From Macrococcoides equi (GTDB lineage: Bacteria > Bacillota > Bacilli > Staphylococcales > Staphylococcaceae), in the NCBI RefSeq assembly GCF_047425865.1, contig NZ_CP179735.1: a stretch of 64,000 bases of DNA, one strand, 5' to 3'. Shown piece by piece: positions 33,308-41,615 of this stretch. Both the position numbers and the translations under genes were made by a program. Under the pieces are notes generated by a model that saw nothing but the letters and a program-made list of their open reading frames with translations, searched no databases and was not told the origin of the DNA. Each line of letters starts with the position of its first letter. Position 1 is the first letter of the stretch.

Positions 33308-34648
33308 ATGCATATTGTTGTTGTGAGTGTTAATCACAAAACAGCAGATGTGAGTTTAAGGGAGAAACTTACATTTTCTGATGACACGATTGAACGCGCA
33401 CATAGCGCATTAATCAATCAGAAGTCAGTGTTAGAAGGTGTTATTCTTTCAACTTGTAATCGAACAGAGATTTATGCGGTTGTCGATCAGGTACACACAG
33501 GACGCTATTATATTAAATCTTTTTTAGCAGAGTGGTTTGATGTAGATATTGATACTGTTAAATCTGTAACTGATGTAAAGGCAGGAAATGCTGCAATTTA
33601 TCATCTCTTTAAAGTCATTACAGGTCTTGATTCTATAGTTTTAGGTGAAACGCAAATTTTAGGACAGATTAGAGATAGTTTCCTGCTTGCTCAAACAGAA
33701 GGAACAACAGGTACTATTTTTAATAAATTATTTAAAGATGCGATAACGTTAGCGAAACGTGCTCACGCAGAAACTGATATTTCTTCAAAAGCTGTTTCAG
33801 TATCATATGCTGCGGTTGAATTATCAAAGAAAGTTTTAGGATCCCTTAACAATAAGAAGATACTTATTATTGGTGCAGGTGAAATGGCAGAACTTGCATT
33901 GGAAAATTTAGCAGGTTCAGGAGCAGCAGAAATTACTGTGATAAACCGTACACCAGAGAAGGCGATTTCTCTAGCTGATAAATTTGGTGGCAATCATAAA
34001 ACGATGGAAGAGTTACAAGGTGCATTAATAGAGAATGACATTGTAATATCTTCAACGAGTGCACAAGATTTTATTATTTCAAAAACGATGATGACAAAAA
34101 TTATGAAATTACGTCAAAATCGTTCCCTTGTTCTCATCGATATCGCAGTACCACGAGATATTGATCCGGCAGTCAATGATCTGGATTTAATTTTTAACTA
34201 TGATGTTGATGATTTAAAAGGATTAGTTGATGCCAATCTGGCAGAACGCCAAAAAGCCGCGCATATTATTGAAGGAATGATTGATACTCAAGTTTCAGAT
34301 TTTATTGCCTGGATTAACATGTTAGGTGTAGTACCGGTCATTACTGCTTTACGTGAAAAAGCGTTACGTATTCAGGAAACGACAATGGAAAGTATTGACC
34401 GTAAAATGCCGGACTTATCAGAACGTGAACGTAAAGTGATATCAAAGCATATGAAAAGTATTATCAATCAATTATTAAAAGATCCGATTTCTCAGGCAAA
34501 AGAAATTAGTGGATCAGATAATCGTGAAGCTGAATTGCAATTCTTCCAGGACATTTTTAATATTTCAAATGAAGTTGATAGTATTAATCAAAATGTGCCG
34601 ATGGTTCATCGTACAAAAGAGAGTTTTACATTAAGTCCTAAACATTAG
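33308..34648 (+). CDS. hemA: Glutamyl-tRNA reductase
   Basis: A 446-residue NADPH enzyme making glutamate-1-semialdehyde from Glu-tRNA, the first step of C5-pathway haem synthesis. The catalytic Cys50 is in LSTCNRTEIYAV. Other motifs are GLDSIVLGETQILGQIRDS (about 100-118), the Rossmann GAGEMAELAL (about 190) and a C-terminal dimerisation helix. The ATG at 33308 follows GGGGGCG. First gene of hemAXCDBL. Confidence 0.96.
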   Translation: MHIVVVSVNHKTADVSLREKLTFSDDTIERAHSALINQKSVLEGVILSTCNRTEIYAVVDQVHTGRYYIKSFLAEWFDVDIDTVKSVTDVKAGNAAIYHLFKVITGLDSIVLGETQILGQIRDSFLLAQTEGTTGTIFNKLFKDAITLAKRAHAETDISSKAVSVSYAAVELSKKVLGSLNNKKILIIGAGEMAELALENLAGSGAAEITVINRTPEKAISLADKFGGNHKTMEELQGALIENDIVISSTSAQDFIISKTMMTKIMKLRQNRSLVLIDIAVPRDIDPAVNDLDLIFNYDVDDLKGLVDANLAERQKAAHIIEGMIDTQVSDFIAWINMLGVVPVITALREKALRIQETTMESIDRKMPDLSERERKVISKHMKSIINQLLKDPISQAKEISGSDNREAELQFFQDIFNISNEVDSINQNVPMVHRTKESFTLSPKH

Positions 34649-34656
34649 GTGATATT

Positions 34657-35490
34657 ATGAATGAACTTTTATTAATGCGACTACATGAAGCAATACTTAT
34701 TCTATATATGATAAGTATTGCTTGTTATTTCTTTGACTTTGTTCAAAAATCACCACGATTAAAGCGATATGGCTTTAGGTTGTTACTTGGTGTATTAATA
34801 TTACAATCACTATCGATTATGTTATTTATCATCATTGTAGGACGTATTCCAATTGAGACAATCAATGAAGGCTTTTATTTTTTCACCTGGCTGATTATTT
34901 TGTTATCATTAATTTTGTCGCGGGTGATACAAACAGAATTTTTCATCTTTTTAATGAATTTAATTGGTTTTATTTTTATGATGATTCATACGTTTCAGCC
35001 GCTTGATTTGTCCACAGGAACAACGGTTTCACATATGATGAATGAATTGTTGTGGATACATGTCACATTAGCAATAGTATCTTATGTCATGTTTTTAGTA
35101 GCGGCATTACACGCAGTACTATATTTATTACAGATGTATCAATTAAAACAGAAAAAATTTAATCAAAAATTTTTTAGAATAAGCGATCTTGATAGTTTGT
35201 GTAAGTTTGTTCAGATATTTTCTATTATCGGTTGTGTTTTTCTTTTAATATCGTTAATCTTAGGAATATATTGGGGGCTTACTTTTGAAGGTAACTCTAT
35301 ATGGACAGACTCTAAAGTCTTAGGTTCACTACTATTAATGATAAGTTATTTTATCTATATTTATTTACATCAGAAAAATAAATTAATGATGCATAAACTT
35401 ATGGATATGAATATCGTACTCTTTTTATTATTACTCATTAATTATTTAATAATTTCTCGTTTCTCTGGATTCCACCAGTTATTTTACTAA
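34657..35490 (+). CDS. hemX: HemX/CcsA-like cytochrome c assembly-type membrane protein
   Basis: A 277-residue protein with eight or so membrane helices and the family layout (MRLHEAILILYMISIACYFFDF ... LLWIHVTLAIVSYVMFLVAALHAVLYLL). In Bacillus and Staphylococcus hemX follows hemA and lowers HemA protein level. It lies 8 bp behind hemA and 15 bp before hemC, so it is part of the operon. Confidence 0.9.
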   Translation: MNELLLMRLHEAILILYMISIACYFFDFVQKSPRLKRYGFRLLLGVLILQSLSIMLFIIIVGRIPIETINEGFYFFTWLIILLSLILSRVIQTEFFIFLMNLIGFIFMMIHTFQPLDLSTGTTVSHMMNELLWIHVTLAIVSYVMFLVAALHAVLYLLQMYQLKQKKFNQKFFRISDLDSLCKFVQIFSIIGCVFLLISLILGIYWGLTFEGNSIWTDSKVLGSLLLMISYFIYIYLHQKNKLMMHKLMDMNIVLFLLLLINYLIISRFSGFHQLFY

Positions 35491-35505
35491 ACTTTGGAGG
35501 GTATT

Positions 35506-36438
35506 ATGAAAAAATTTATCGTCGGTTCTCGCCGAAGTCAGCTTGCTTTGACACAAAGTAAACAATTTATTGAACGCTTAAAAGCTGCAAACCCAGGTGT
35601 TGAAATAGAAATAAAGGAAATTGTAACGAAGGGTGACAAGATTGTTGACGTGCAGCTCTCAAAAGTAGGTGGGAAAGGTCTTTTTGTTAAAGAAATTGAG
35701 GCAGCCCTATATAATAAAGAAATTGATTTTGCAATACATTCATTGAAAGATGTACCAAGTGTGTTACCAGAGGGATTGACTTTAGGATGTATTCCGGAAC
35801 GTGAAGATGCTCGTGATGCATATATCTCTAAAACGCATACAAAACTAGCTGATTTAAAAGAAGGCGCTATTATCGGTACAAGTTCTTTACGCCGCGGAGC
35901 ACAAATATTAAATCGTTATCCTCACTTAAAGATTGAATGGATACGTGGCAATATTGATACGCGTCTAAAAAAGCTTGAAACTGAAAACTTTGATGCAATT
36001 ATCTTAGCTGCTGCTGGACTGAATCGCATGGGGTGGAGTAAAGATGTCGTTACTGAATATTTAGATCCGGAGACAATGTTACCTGCAATAGGACAAGGTG
36101 CTCTAGGTATTGAATGTCGTCTTGATGACCTGGAAACATTATCATTACTTGCAACAGTACATGATAGTGAAACAGAAGTTTGTACACAAGCTGAGCGTGA
36201 ATTTTTAAAGTTAATGGATGGTAGCTGTCAGGTTCCGATTGCAGGACATGCTATAATAAAAGATGAAGAAATTGAATTTACCGGTCTCATCATGTCTACT
36301 GATGGCACTGAAAAATATTGCGTAACTGAACGCGGTACTGATCCTTCAGAACTTGGAGCTAAAGTTGCTGAAAGTATGCATAAGAGTGGCGCGCAAAAAA
36401 TTATTGAAAATCTAAATAATACACCAAAATCAAATTAG
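35506..36438 (+). CDS. hemC: Porphobilinogen deaminase (hydroxymethylbilane synthase)
   Basis: A 310-residue enzyme polymerising four porphobilinogens. Motifs: GSRRSQLALTQS at the N-terminus, HSLKDVPS (about 79-86), GTSSLRRGAQ (about 125), and the dipyrromethane-cofactor Cys in GSCQVPIAGHA (about 240). ATG 35506 has TGGAGGG; the in-frame start at 35494 lies too close to hemX. Confidence 0.97.
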   Translation: MKKFIVGSRRSQLALTQSKQFIERLKAANPGVEIEIKEIVTKGDKIVDVQLSKVGGKGLFVKEIEAALYNKEIDFAIHSLKDVPSVLPEGLTLGCIPEREDARDAYISKTHTKLADLKEGAIIGTSSLRRGAQILNRYPHLKIEWIRGNIDTRLKKLETENFDAIILAAAGLNRMGWSKDVVTEYLDPETMLPAIGQGALGIECRLDDLETLSLLATVHDSETEVCTQAEREFLKLMDGSCQVPIAGHAIIKDEEIEFTGLIMSTDGTEKYCVTERGTDPSELGAKVAESMHKSGAQKIIENLNNTPKSN

Positions 36439-36450
36439 AGGATGGTAATA

Positions 36451-37131
36451 ATGAAGCCTATTGTATTGATGACAGATAGTAAACCGTATAAAGATGAGCG
36501 TGTGGAAATAATCCATCTTCCATTTATCAAAATCGCTCCTCTTGCTGTACAAACTATCCGTCCTCAATATGACTGGCTTATTTTTACGAGTAAAAATGCA
36601 GTTGATGTATTCTTTAATCAATACAAAACGACACATTTCAGTAAAATAGCAGCTATAGGGATAAAGACTAGCAATTATTTGGAGCAACTTGGAATAAAGG
36701 TAGACTTTGTCCCAACCCAATTCAATCAGGAATGCTTTATTGAAGAGATGGGTGACAGATTTAATCAATGTACTGTATGTTTACCGGTTTCCCGTAAAGC
36801 TAGACCGAAGTTGTATAATGCATTGAAAAAAGATAGCACAGTCGATAGAATTGATATATATGAACCAGTCCCAAATGACGAGAATATCAATAAAGCGAAA
36901 GCATTGATTTTGAATCAGCAGATTGACTGGCTTACATTTTTGTCTCCATCAAGTGTGACAGCCTTTGGAAATGAAATATTAACTAACAGGGTGTCGGTCA
37001 TTGCTATTGGCCATGTAACAAGTAAAGCACTTAAGGATTATGAAATACATCACTATGTTAGTGAGCAAGAAACAAAACAAAGTATCATTGATACGATTAT
37101 TAAAATAGAAACTGAAAGAAAAGGTGAATAA
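36451..37131 (+). CDS. hemD: Uroporphyrinogen-III synthase
   Basis: A 226-residue protein in the hemC-hemB interval. It has the poorly conserved two-domain HemD pattern (YDWLIFTSKNAVDVFF, AAIGIKTSNYLEQLGIKVDFVP, DWLTFLSPSSVTAF, VIAIGHVTSKAL). It cyclises hydroxymethylbilane with D-ring inversion. ATG 36451 follows GAGG. The hemB start is 1 bp after its stop. Confidence 0.92.
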   Translation: MKPIVLMTDSKPYKDERVEIIHLPFIKIAPLAVQTIRPQYDWLIFTSKNAVDVFFNQYKTTHFSKIAAIGIKTSNYLEQLGIKVDFVPTQFNQECFIEEMGDRFNQCTVCLPVSRKARPKLYNALKKDSTVDRIDIYEPVPNDENINKAKALILNQQIDWLTFLSPSSVTAFGNEILTNRVSVIAIGHVTSKALKDYEIHHYVSEQETKQSIIDTIIKIETERKGE

Positions 37132-37132
37132 G

Positions 37133-38116
37133 ATGAAGTTTGATAGACATAGAAGATTACGCTCTTCAATTAACATGAGAAATATGGTACGCGAAACAAG
37201 CGTTGCGAAAAGAGATTTAATTTATCCGATATTTGTCGTTGAAAAAGATGATGTAAAAAAAGAAATCCCTTCAATGCCAGGTATCTATCAGTGGAGTTTA
37301 AATATTGTTGAAGAAGAAATTAGAAATGCTTATGAATTGGGTATTAGAGCGATTATGTTCTTTGGGATTCCAGATCATAAAGATGCGTGTGGAACTGGAG
37401 CATTTGATGATGACGGTGTGATTCAAAAAGCAACTCGCCTTGCTAAATCATTGTACCCGGATTTACTGATTTTAGCGGATACTTGTCTTTGTGAGTATAC
37501 AGATCACGGACACTGTGGCGTGTTAGATGACCATACGCATGACGTGATTAACGATGAAACATTACCATTGCTTGTCAAAACTGCGGTTTCTCAAGCGAAG
37601 GCTGGAGCAGATATTATTGCACCAAGTAACATGATGGATGGATTTGTCGCAGAAATTCGTAAAGGTTTAGATGAAGCAGGCTTCTTAAACGTACCAATTA
37701 TGAGTTATGGTATTAAATATGCATCAGCATTCTACGGTCCATTCCGTGATGCTGCTGAAAGTGCACCAAGCCACGGTGACCGTAAGACATACCAGATGGA
37801 TCCTGCAAATCGTCTTGAGGCATTAAGGGAGCTTGAAAGTGATGAAAAAGAAGGTTGTGATATGATGATCGTTAAACCTGCTTTAAGTTATTTAGACATC
37901 ATTCGAGATGTACGTAATAATAGTAATTTACCGATTGTTGCCTACAATGTGAGTGGTGAGTTTTCAATGACAAAAGCAGCAGCTCAGAAGGGCTGGATAG
38001 ATGAAGAGCGTGTCGTTATGGAACAAATGATATCGATGAAACGCGCTGGTGCGGATATGATCATTACTTACTTTGCAAAAGATATCTGTAATTACCTGGA
38101 TAAAGGAGATTATTAA
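37133..38116 (+). CDS. hemB: Delta-aminolevulinic acid dehydratase (porphobilinogen synthase)
   Basis: A 327-residue enzyme condensing two ALA to porphobilinogen. Zinc site C118, C120, C128 (DTCLCEYTDHGHCGVL), so it is the zinc-dependent type. Schiff-base lysines are K195 (MSYGIKYASAF) and K248 (MIVKPALSY). ATG 37133 is chosen because it follows AAAGGTG and gives MKFDRHRR. Tightly packed with hemD and hemL. Confidence 0.97.
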   Translation: MKFDRHRRLRSSINMRNMVRETSVAKRDLIYPIFVVEKDDVKKEIPSMPGIYQWSLNIVEEEIRNAYELGIRAIMFFGIPDHKDACGTGAFDDDGVIQKATRLAKSLYPDLLILADTCLCEYTDHGHCGVLDDHTHDVINDETLPLLVKTAVSQAKAGADIIAPSNMMDGFVAEIRKGLDEAGFLNVPIMSYGIKYASAFYGPFRDAAESAPSHGDRKTYQMDPANRLEALRELESDEKEGCDMMIVKPALSYLDIIRDVRNNSNLPIVAYNVSGEFSMTKAAAQKGWIDEERVVMEQMISMKRAGADMIITYFAKDICNYLDKGDY

Positions 38117-38117
38117 A

Positions 38118-39401
38118 ATGAACAATACGAAATCACAAACTGCATTTAGTGAAGCGGTCAATTTAATGCCAGGTGGGGTAAACAGCCCCGTACGTGCATT
38201 TAAAAGTGTAGATATGGATCCAATATTTATGGATCACGGAAAAGGCTCAAAGATTTATGATATTGACGGAAATGAATATATTGATTATGTATTAAGCTGG
38301 GGTCCCCTTATTTTAGGTCATGCAGATGAAAAAGTAACAAACGCTCTGCAAAATGCAATATTAAAGGGAAGTAGTTTTGGGGCACCGACAACATTAGAGA
38401 ATGACATGGCGAAATTGGTAATCGACCGTGTACCTTCTGTTGAAATGGTAAGAATGGTTTCCAGTGGTACAGAAGCGACCCTTGCTGCATTACGCTTGGC
38501 TCGAGGATACACAGGTAAAAATAAGATTTTAAAATTTATTGGTTGTTACCATGGGCATAGTGATTCATTACTTATTAAAGCGGGTTCAGGAGTAGCGACG
38601 CTTGGATTACCAGATTCACCGGGAGTACCGAAAGGAACAGCAGAGAATACTATTACTGTGCATTATAATGATTTAGACTCTGTACAACTTGCATTCGAAA
38701 AATATGGTGATGATATTGCGTGTATCATCGTTGAGCCGGTTGCCGGTAATATGGGTGTTGTGCCTCCTGTAGAAGGTTTCTTAGAAGGTTTACGAGAGAT
38801 TACAAATCAATACGGTGCTCTCCTTATCTTCGATGAAGTAATGACTGGTTTCCGTGTAGACTATCATTGTGCACAAGGCTATTTTGGTGTTACACCCGAC
38901 TTAACTTGTCTTGGTAAAGTAATAGGGGGAGGCCTTCCGGTAGGTGCATTCGGTGGAAAACGTGAAATTATGGAACAAGTGGCACCTGCAGGTAGTATTT
39001 ATCAGGCAGGTACATTAAGTGGTAACCCATTAGCAATGACTGGTGGATATTATACTTTAAGTCAGTTAACTAATGAAAGTTATACTCATTTTAACCATTT
39101 AGGCGATCTACTGGAAAAAGGACTTTATGATGTGTTCAGTAAACACAATGTACCGATTACAGTGAATCGTGCGGGCAGTATGATTGGTTATTTCTTAAAT
39201 GATGAAAAAGTAACTAATTTTGAAATAGCTTCAAAATCAGATTTAAAGTTATTTGCAGCAATGTATAAAGAAATGGCAAATAACGGTGTATTTTTACCAC
39301 CATCACAATTCGAAGGTATGTTCATGTCGACGAAACATACGGAAGAAGATATCGCAAATACTTTAAACGCTTTTGATATAGCACTTTCTAAAATTAAATA
39401 A
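38118..39401 (+). CDS. hemL: Glutamate-1-semialdehyde 2,1-aminomutase
   Basis: A 427-residue PLP enzyme converting glutamate semialdehyde to ALA. Motifs: VSSGTEATLAALRLAR (about 115-130), CYHGHSDSLL (about 143), IFDEVMTGFRV with the PLP Asp (about 239) and the Schiff-base Lys267 (CLGKVIGGGLP). The ATG at 38118 has AAAGGAG and gives MNNTKSQ; the longer in-frame frame overlaps hemB and lacks an SD. Last gene of the haem operon. Confidence 0.97.
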   Translation: MNNTKSQTAFSEAVNLMPGGVNSPVRAFKSVDMDPIFMDHGKGSKIYDIDGNEYIDYVLSWGPLILGHADEKVTNALQNAILKGSSFGAPTTLENDMAKLVIDRVPSVEMVRMVSSGTEATLAALRLARGYTGKNKILKFIGCYHGHSDSLLIKAGSGVATLGLPDSPGVPKGTAENTITVHYNDLDSVQLAFEKYGDDIACIIVEPVAGNMGVVPPVEGFLEGLREITNQYGALLIFDEVMTGFRVDYHCAQGYFGVTPDLTCLGKVIGGGLPVGAFGGKREIMEQVAPAGSIYQAGTLSGNPLAMTGGYYTLSQLTNESYTHFNHLGDLLEKGLYDVFSKHNVPITVNRAGSMIGYFLNDEKVTNFEIASKSDLKLFAAMYKEMANNGVFLPPSQFEGMFMSTKHTEEDIANTLNAFDIALSKIK

Positions 39402-39412
39402 CAATTACAGAT

Positions 39413-39447
39413 AAAGGATAAATCGAAATGATGATTTATCCTTTTTT
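39413..39447 (+). terminator. Terminator of the hem operon
   Basis: AAAGGATAAATC (39413-39424), 8-nt loop, GATTTATCC (39433-39441), then T-run. The following ~210 bp to the next gene are very AT-rich and hold nothing else I can name. Confidence 0.9.
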
Positions 39448-39678
39448 ATATACAGATTAAAATATTTTTATGTAAAATTATGAAATTTTAGGCCGAAAAA
39501 TAAATAGTTTTGATTATTTGAAAATATTTTTTAATGTAAAAAGTGTTGATATATAAGGGTTTTTAGCAATTTGTGAAATTTTTTTGCATATAAAATGTTT
39601 ATATATTATTAATTAAGGCTATCTTACTTATGTAATTAATTTTCAATTACACTAAACTAATAAGCGGAGGTAGTTATC

Positions 39679-40152
39679 ATGTCAAACAAAAACGATAACA
39701 ACAGAAATAATCAAGACAGAGAAGTAATCTATAATTCTGAAACAGATCGTAACAAAACTCACGTTACACATCAGGCTGATGGGGATACATACAAAGACGG
39801 CCGTAAAGTTCGTGAAGGAGACCACCATGATAAAGTTGTAGTTGAAGAGAATGATCGCGTACATCATGATCATATCGAAAGAGAACCTAAAAAGAAAAGT
39901 CCATGGGCTTGGTTATTACCATTATTGTTATTAGCTTTATTAGCAATCCTTGCATTAAGCTTCTGTAACAATAAAAATGACGATGACAAAGCTGAAGACA
40001 AAGCGACAACAGAAGAAAAAGCAACAAAAGATGATAAAGACGATAAAGATAAAACTGATTCAGAAACTACAACTGAAAAAGCGACAACAGAAGAAGCTTC
40101 AGTTAAAACATTTGACTTAGCTACAATCACAAACTTTGATTTAGCTGGATAA
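39679..40152 (+). CDS. Single-pass membrane protein with charged low-complexity tail
   Basis: A 157-residue protein. The first about 75 residues are hydrophilic and rich in Asn, Asp, His and Lys (DGRKVREGDHHDKVVVEEND). One strongly hydrophobic helix follows (about 76-95, WAWLLPLLLLALLAILALSF). The tail is Asp/Lys/Thr/Glu low complexity (KATTEEKATKDDKDDKDK), closing with TFDLATITNFDLAG. No family recognised. SD GCGGAGG. It has its own terminator, so it is monocistronic. Confidence 0.72.
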   Translation: MSNKNDNNRNNQDREVIYNSETDRNKTHVTHQADGDTYKDGRKVREGDHHDKVVVEENDRVHHDHIEREPKKKSPWAWLLPLLLLALLAILALSFCNNKNDDDKAEDKATTEEKATKDDKDDKDKTDSETTTEKATTEEASVKTFDLATITNFDLAG

Positions 40153-40158
40153 TTAATG

Positions 40159-40188
40159 ATAGGACTCATTATGAGTTCTATTTTTTTG
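40159..40188 (+). terminator. Rho-independent terminator
   Basis: ATAGGACTC/GAGTTCTAT (one wobble) around a short loop, then a T-run. Confidence 0.75.
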
Positions 40189-40260
40189 TTGCAATATAGA
40201 TGAATATTTTTCTAAAGTTTTATATAGTAATAGTTAAAGAAAAAAGTGAAAGGGATTATG

Positions 40261-41322
40261 ATGAGTTACCTATTATTATTTCTTACAAGTTTTATATTTG
40301 GACTTTTGCTTAATAATATTGGCATGATTCTACCATGGTTATTTGGGTCGATTGGTGCTGCACTTTTTTTAAAGAGATTTACTCCACTAGATTACCATTG
40401 GCCAAAGTGGTTAGGAGAAATTGGGTTATACATTTTAGGTGCTCAGATTGGTGTCACCTTCACAAAAGAAATCCTTGGTGATATCGCAAATGACTTTGTT
40501 TCTATCGTAACGCTAAGTATCCTGATCATTATCAGTGCAGTAACTATTTCTTTTTTATTTAAAAAAATTGTAGGATGTTCGACAGAAACAGCATTACTAG
40601 CTTCTATTCCTGGCGCATTGAATCAAATGATTGTCCTGGCTGATGAAAATAAGCATGCCAGTATATTGATTGTTACAATGACTCAAACATCCCGTCTATT
40701 ATTTGTCATCATGCTTGTACCCTTTATATCAAGTTTCACCAGCGAAAAACAATTGCATCCTCATTTATCTAAAGCAGAAGAAATTTACCAGCTACTGAAT
40801 CCTGAGCAAATTATATTCGTGTTGTGTATGATTGCGGTTAGCATTTTTATATTAAAGAAAATTCATTTTCCGGTTCCGGATATGTTAGGTCCGGTTATTG
40901 CTATATTATTATGGAATTTAACGACTGGACTTAATTTCAGTGTACCAATGCCATTAATTAATTTTGCCCAAATTTTATTTGGTATAAAAATTGGACTGCA
41001 AATGTATAATCTATCTCATCAATTAAGTAAACGATTATTTGCAGGTATATTTGTTCAAAATGTTTTGTTGATTGTCAGTGCAATCATTTTTAGTGTCTTA
41101 TTTACTGGCATGTCTAAACATACCTTTAATGATTTATTCCTGAGTGCCGCACCCGGAGGTATGGCACAAATTATCATCGTTGCTCTTGAAACGGGCGCAA
41201 ATGTTGCTATGATTTCAAGTTTTCATATCTTTCGCATCTTTTTTATTTTGCTGATAATCACACCACTGATGGCATGGTATCTAAAAAAATCAGAGTCTCA
41301 TTCACATCGTGAAGTCGATTGA
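40261..41322 (+). CDS. AbrB-family (duplicated domain) integral membrane protein
   Basis: A 353-residue protein with about ten membrane helices and an internal duplication. Both halves carry the family signature: LASIPGALNQMIVLADE (about 115) and LSAAPGGMAQIIIVALETGANVAMIS (about 300). This is the AbrB/ammonia-monooxygenase-regulator type family (PF05145), presumed transporters of unknown substrate. It is not the AbrB DNA-binding regulator. ATG 40261 is 6 nt behind AAAGGG. The valS promoter overlaps its stop. Confidence 0.85.
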   Translation: MSYLLLFLTSFIFGLLLNNIGMILPWLFGSIGAALFLKRFTPLDYHWPKWLGEIGLYILGAQIGVTFTKEILGDIANDFVSIVTLSILIIISAVTISFLFKKIVGCSTETALLASIPGALNQMIVLADENKHASILIVTMTQTSRLLFVIMLVPFISSFTSEKQLHPHLSKAEEIYQLLNPEQIIFVLCMIAVSIFILKKIHFPVPDMLGPVIAILLWNLTTGLNFSVPMPLINFAQILFGIKIGLQMYNLSHQLSKRLFAGIFVQNVLLIVSAIIFSVLFTGMSKHTFNDLFLSAAPGGMAQIIIVALETGANVAMISSFHIFRIFFILLIITPLMAWYLKKSESHSHREVD

Positions 41323-41347
41323 CAGTATAAACATAATCTTATACAAT
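41319..41347 (+). promoter_or_regulatory. Promoter of the valS T-box transcript
   Basis: TTGACA (41319-41324), 17 bp, TACAAT (41342-41347). The -35 overlaps the TGA of the upstream gene. Confidence 0.8.
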
Positions 41348-41359
41348 ACTTATAACTAA

Positions 41360-41578
41360 ATATTCCTACAGGAAGAGTAGTTTAATGGATTTATTAGAGA
41401 GTGCATGTTTGGTGAAAATGCATATTGATATTAAATGAAGGTAGCCTGAATGTTGAATGTATATTGAATTCAGTAGGTATACACGTGTTAAGAGCGTTAA
41501 TCTATAAGTGCAGCATTTTGCTGAATTTAGGTGGTACCACGGTCATCCCGTCCTATTGTTTAGGACGGGATTTTTTTG
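41360..41578 (+). promoter_or_regulatory. T-box leader (Val) controlling valS-folC
   Basis: The T-box AGGTGGTACCACGG lies at 41529-41542. It is followed by a terminator ATCCCGTCCTA (41545-41555), TTGTT loop, TAGGACGGGAT (41561-41571), T-run. The Stem I region has AGAGAGTGCATG and GGTGAAAATGCAT. A GTA triplet at 41441-41443 is the probable Val specifier, though its exact frame in the loop is less certain. Confidence 0.92.
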
Positions 41579-41615
41579 TAGGAAAGTTTAAAACAAAATT
41601 TTTGGAGGCTATACT

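Noticed and set aside
36430..36768. 112-codon minus-strand frame over hemD
   Set aside because: Antisense to hemD with no start signal. hemD is supported by operon position and family pattern.
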